Shown piece after piece: positions 54,548 to 58,000 of a stretch of 58,000 nt of DNA. The position numbers were made by a program, and so were the translations under genes. The notes under the pieces were generated by a model that did no database searches, was not told the origin of the DNA, and saw only the letters and a program-made list of their open reading frames with translations. Source of the stretch: Diphasiastrum complanatum (lineage: Eukaryota > Streptophyta > Lycopodiopsida > Lycopodiales > Lycopodiaceae). Positions within the stretch are counted from its first letter, which is position 1. Each line of letters opens with the position of its first letter. The stretch spans positions 48,689,364-48,747,363 of the forward strand of contig CM055095.1 of NCBI GenBank assembly GCA_029204225.1. Direction: 5' to 3'.

Positions 54548-55402
54548 ATCCTTCTGTTTCTTGAAGCATTCACACTCCCAGTGGCCAGGTTTGTTGCAGT
54601 ACCTACAATTTTCAGGTTTATTTTGTCTTGAATAGCCACATCCTTGACCTCGACCTTGATTCCAATTGCCTTGATTCAGACTATCATTGACTTGCTCATG
54701 AAATTGTTAAAATGATCCCCGGCTTGAGTTTCATACTCTCAATTGATACCTTCCAAAGCCAAATCTTTCACCTCGTCCTCTAACTGCAAGAGTTTGATCA
54801 TAGCTCCTGTTACGATGATTCAAATTCTCTTGACATTGCTCTTCTTGCAAAAGCAATCCATCTAGTTCTTCATAGGTTGGAAGATTTTCTCTTGTGGCTA
54901 TACTCATCACAAACATCTGATGTGACTCACTCAGACTATTCAATGTCAATTGCATGATCTCACGATCTTGTACTCACTCTCCAACTGCTGCTAATTGGTC
55001 ACGGATCTCTTTGATCTTCAGTATGTGATCGGCAATAGTTGCACCATCATCCATCTGCAATGTATGCAACTTCGTCTTCAGATACAATATTCGAGATGTA
55101 TTTGTTGTTTCAAACAATGCCTTCAATGTATCCCACGCTTCTTTTGGTCCTTCTGAATCTGAAATATAGGGAATAATTGCATCTCTAACTGATAAGTTGA
55201 TGACATTCTGGGCTTTTCATTTTCTCCTATCAAATGTTCGCTGATCTTCTTCAATCACTGGTCTTGTCCCTTCACCTGTCACGATCTCCCATAGCTCCTT
55301 TTCCATCAAAATGTTCTACAGTTTGAATTTCCAAACTGCATAGTTGCTGGCACCTTCCAATTTGCTTGACTCATTAAGGACACTCTTGCTTAGAGTTGCC
55401 AT
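54548..55402 (-). pseudogene. Element F gag
   Basis: From ATG at 55402: MATLSKSVLNESSKLEGASN, YAVWKFKL, a stop, WEIVTGEGTRPVIEEDQR, DAIIPYISDSEGPKEAWDTL, TNTSRILYLKTKLHTLQM, NSLSESHQMFVMSIATREN, then an RGRGERFGFGRY linker and the knuckle CRYCNKPGHWECEC (CX2CX4HX4C). Stops near 55320, 55220, 54975 and 54725. All capsid blocks are present in order. Confidence 0.85.
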
Positions 55403-55468
55403 TACTGGATAGATGAGTCTAGATCACAAAATTTATCACACCACAATATTGTAATTTTTTTTTTTGGT

Positions 55469-55699
55469 TGGACACCTGATATCGGTACGACGCACGGGTG
55501 CACGACTGCTCGGGATTCTCTTTAGCTCGCGCGCATGGATCTGATATTGGTATGGGTATGCAATATCGGTATGACGCATGGATGTACGATTGCTCAATAT
55601 TTTCTTTACTTTTGGCGCATGGACCCGATACTGGTACGGATATGGTATATCTATATTACGCGCGGATGTACGATTGTTCAGGATTTTTCCTACCTTTGG
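55469..55699. repeat. 84-bp tandem repeat, 2.75 copies
   Basis: On the minus strand units run 55699-55616, 55615-55532 and 55531-55469 (partial). Each holds tcgtacatcc-cgcg/gcgt, a gat(a)-tac-c region with tatccgtaccagtatcgg-like words, and ends ...tccatgcgc. The unit is a multiple of three, so an 88-codon open frame spans it, but it is more likely non-coding leader or LTR sequence of element F. Confidence 0.8.
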
Positions 55700-55889
55700 C
55701 ACGTCAATCCGAGATTGGTACGGAAAAGATGAAAAGTAGAGGGAATATCAAAACTTTCAGAGAGAATATTCTAGATTTTCCACTTTGGCGCGACGGCTAC
55801 ACCGCCTCCTCTTTGCAAAGATTTCGAAATGTGTGATCGTTCAAAAGACCGAGATCAGTAATGTGAGAAGTATGAAGTCTCCTAACTCT

Positions 55890-56238
55890 GAATGGTAGTA
55901 CTAGACACTGTCTAGTGTGATTTGACTTTCCTTGCCTTTACCTTCTGCAATCAAGACATCCTTCCTTTTGATCATACAAACATCTCCATCAAACTCAACC
56001 TTAAGACCATTGCTTAAGGTATTTGCTCACTTGCCACACATCCAACTTGGTTAGCAATAACACAAGCATCTTGTTTGAATAACTTTCCTTGCCTTTTATC
56101 TTTTGCAATCCAGACATCCTTCCTTTTGATCATACAAGCATCTCCATCAAACTCTCCTCTCTTGTGTTCTTCACTATGGCTTAGAGGTGGATTGGTTAGG
56201 GTATTGAATAGCCTCTCCATATTGGTTGAATAGTTCAT
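55890..56238 (-). pseudogene. Ty1/copia protease-end fragment with internal duplication
   Basis: The minus strand reads GEFDGDACMIKRKDVWIAKD, GKLFKQDACV, then a stop and again KVEFDGDVCMIKRKDVLIAEG. This motif (vkFd.d.c.ik....iakG...g.LY.Ld) is the segment between copia protease and the pre-integrase domain, and it is present twice, about 156 bp apart (55926-55997 and 56083-56153). Confidence 0.7.
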
Positions 56239-56907
56239 GATTCATAGGTGTCCTTTTGGTTTGCATGTGACATGATTCTTGAAGATCTTCACTTGGCGAT
56301 CATTACAAAAACCTTCTCTTCCCACGTGTGTACAGCCATATATAACATATCCATGTCTCATTAATGATCTTGGTTTCCCTCCATATAAAAAACCCTACTA
56401 ATAATGTGGACTAGAATCAATGTCTCCAACAAAATTTGAATCTACTAAACTCGACTTTATACTATTTCCCTCAATTTATAAAATTGGTAATCTAAATACA
56501 TTTGAACTAAATCAACTTTGAAATGACAATCTGTAAGTCTAATTTGAAAATTGGCCTCAATTGCCAAATAAACAAATATGACCAAATTTGACTAAACTAG
56601 TTGAAATCTTTCACATCTCTTATGTTTGCCATCTTGAAATTGCCTCAAAATGCAAACATAGGCTAATTAAAATATTCTGAGCACAATGGTGATGCCTAAA
56701 CTTGATAATTTTGACTTATCAAAATTTCACACAAGGCCCTCCTATCAGTTGGATGGAGAATTGTTTGCAGATCCTTTGCAGGTCACAATTCTTTCTTCTC
56801 CACTCAACCACTCATCTCATCTTGTTGTAGTATAGTTCTCTTATACCTTCACCCTTCCCATCAAACTCAAACCTTAGGCTTGCAATAAAGATCCTCAATC
56901 TAGACAC
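56239..56907. other. Intergenic with a dispersed repeat, no gene seen
   Basis: Positions 56615-56735 match 38490-38610 (see that entry). Nothing else recognised. Confidence 0.45.
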
Positions 56908-57651
56908 TGTCGCGAACGGATTTTGTTTCGCGAACATATTTGTTTCTTTTGTATTTTCTTATGCGAAAGCTTGCAGGATCCTAGACACGAGACTATAGAT
57001 CACAAAATAGAAATCATTCTAGCAGTCAAGACAACGGAAACCAAGGAGATGCACAAGAGAGAGCAACTGTATTATCAGTTTGATTTTTAGAGCGAGATGA
57101 TTAGTGTCTCGTTCATTGGCGGCCTGACAGTCTGCTCTTTCGTTGTGTTTTGCTCGTTGGCAGACTTTCATACACAACTATTTCGTTTTTCTTTCTTTTC
57201 TACTCTACTCTCGCACAATATTCTTTCTCTTACAATCTTCTATTGATCCATAATTTCATTTATATCTCCATTGCTTGGAGTTTACAAGATAGCTAAACAG
57301 AGAATTACAAGAGTGGTTAACGCTAATCAACTAGTTAGTTACTCTTTGTTATTGCTAACTGTTTCAGCTGAGCATGAAGTTTAAGACTCCATGTCCATTG
57401 AGCAGCCAGCTGGCAGCGCAAAATATTTTCTTTCGTTTTCTTTTCGTTTCGTTTCGTTTCGTGTCGTGTCTTTTGGTCCTAGAGGCATGTTTGACTTTCG
57501 CGAATCATTCGACCTTCGAGTTTCGCTTCGCTTCATGTCTTAGGGTTTTTTAGGTATGTTGACTTTCATGAATTGTTCGCCATTCGACCTTCGCTTCATG
57601 TTGCTTCACTTCGCATCACGACAAAGTTGCAAGAGTTTACAATTTCTGACA
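56908..57651 (-). repeat. 3' LTR of element G (744 bp)
   Basis: Begins TGTCAG and ends GCGACA, giving TGTC/GACA terminal inverted repeats. Rich in the word cgaa/ttcgc, with tandem tttcg at 57433-57462. The next five bases (GTGTC on the minus strand) are the expected target duplicate, which cannot be checked because the other end is outside the window. Confidence 0.8.
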
Positions 57652-58000
57652 CTCCCTCTTTAACCTTGCAACTTTGCACATTTAATTCAATTGTCTTTCT
57701 TTGCTTTGTGAAGAGTGGCTTGTCTAGCGGCTTCATGAGCAGATCTGCAATCATGTCTTCAGACTTTCTTTATGTATTGGACCTGGAGCTCTCCTTTCAA
57801 GATCAAATCTAAATGTGATGGTATTTCAGAGGTATGTGTTTTGTCTTTGAATGGAATAGGATCTTGGGACAGATAAATGGCATTCTGAGAATCCATCATC
57901 ATCGTGCATGATTCTCCTTGTGGTATCCCAATTGCCTCCAACATCATATGCAACCAAACTACCTCGTTCGCCACCTTTGAAGCTACGACGTACTCAGCTT
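57652..58000 (-). pseudogene. Element G RNase H C-terminal part
   Basis: MANEVVWLHMMLEAIGIPQG and MMDSQNAIYLSQDP match element A almost residue for residue, followed by EIPSHLDLILKGELQVQYI, a stop, then EDMIADLLMKPLDKPLF, the conserved copia tail (mADlLTKpL). The usual KHI(D/E)..(Y/H)H is altered to KTHTSEIPSH by a frameshift-like change. Confidence 0.88.

Larger units (their letters stand above)
51162..55402 (-). mobile_element. Ty1/copia element F, most complete copy in the window
   Basis: Minus strand: gag ATG at 55402, zinc knuckle, protease, pre-integrase, integrase, RT, RNase H, polypurine tract and one LTR (51411-51162). Length 4.2 kb against about 4.5-5 kb for the family. All domains are present, but RT lacks an internal block, and stops and frameshifts break the polyprotein. 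No 5' LTR or primer site is found to the right of gag; an 84-bp tandem repeat lies there instead. Confidence 0.88.
56908..58000 (-). mobile_element. Ty1/copia element G, 3' part, runs off the window
   Basis: Minus strand: RNase H from the window edge to about 57690, polypurine tract AAGAGGGAG (57660-57652) and a complete 3' LTR (57651-56908). Same family as element A. The 5' remainder lies beyond 58000. Confidence 0.88.

Noticed and set aside
55436-55702. 88-codon ORF with a repeated 28-residue motif
   Set aside because: The repetition comes from an 84-bp DNA tandem repeat upstream of a copia gag. There is no homologue I recognise and no start context, so it is listed as a repeat instead of a protein.
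51162-55880. A 5' LTR for element F to the right of gag
   Set aside because: No sequence resembling TGTTAGAAATC...TTGACA and no primer site was found between 55402 and 55880.

Overview
This is nuclear DNA of a land plant. It holds one spliced plant gene with GT-AG introns. The rest is mostly decayed transposable elements of plant-typical families: Ty1/copia, Ty3/gypsy, CACTA (En/Spm) and one LINE, plus long (GA)n/(CT)n microsatellites. No bacterial operon, rRNA, tRNA or CRISPR array was seen. The species cannot be fixed from the sequence. Gene-poor, copia-rich, nested DNA like this is typical of large plant genomes.

One clearly intact host gene is present. It encodes a UEV1/MMZ-type ubiquitin-conjugating enzyme variant on the minus strand (21214-27498), with four coding exons totalling 143 codons. 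Its first intron is about 5.4 kb. That intron carries an antisense-oriented copia element (24332-26773) whose primer site matches the anticodon arm of initiator tRNA-Met, plus the remains of other LTR sequences. A second host-like locus lies at 10.9-14.0 kb. On the minus strand it has a divergent histone H3/CENH3-like pseudogene with its own TATA and G-box promoter, followed by a broken unrecognised ORF. Divergently, on the plus strand, it has an intact 245-codon ORF of unknown function whose stop codon falls at the edge of a retrotransposon LTR.

Layout. 0-3.2 kb: no gene seen. 3.2-5.7 kb: LINE remnant joined to a gypsy gag scrap. 6.1-7.5 kb: CACTA transposase, minus strand. 7.8-8.9 kb: gypsy gag. 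10.2-10.9 kb: microsatellite and LTR-like DNA. 10.9-14.0 kb: histone-like locus. 14.0-17.9 kb: degenerate copia (element A). 18.0-18.3 kb: isolated gypsy RT patch and a primer-binding site. 21.2-27.5 kb: UEV1 gene. 30.3-30.8 kb: copia RT scrap. 32.1-32.8 kb: CACTA TNP2. 32.8-38.4 kb: a minus-strand copia (C) split by a plus-strand copia (D) that left the 5-bp target duplication AGTAC. 40.1-43.6 kb: CACTA scrap followed by a gypsy element. 43.6-44.6 kb: CACTA, minus strand. 45.5 kb: a tRNA-Asp-type gypsy primer site. 46.0-47.6 kb: copia scraps around a microsatellite. 48.7-51.2 kb: two abutting plus-strand copia fragments. 51.2-55.4 kb: the most complete copia (F, minus strand), led by an 84-bp tandem repeat. 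55.9-56.2 kb: copia protease scrap with an internal duplication. 56.9-58.0 kb: the 3' end of another copia (G), with a complete 744-bp LTR and the same family as A.

The genes do not form a pathway. The functional unit is UEV1, a non-catalytic partner of Ubc13 in K63-linked ubiquitination. The rest records repeated insertion, deletion and mutation of mobile elements. Every element carries stops, frameshifts or large deletions, so none looks autonomous. All calls come from reading the sequence and recalled family motifs; no alignment was run.
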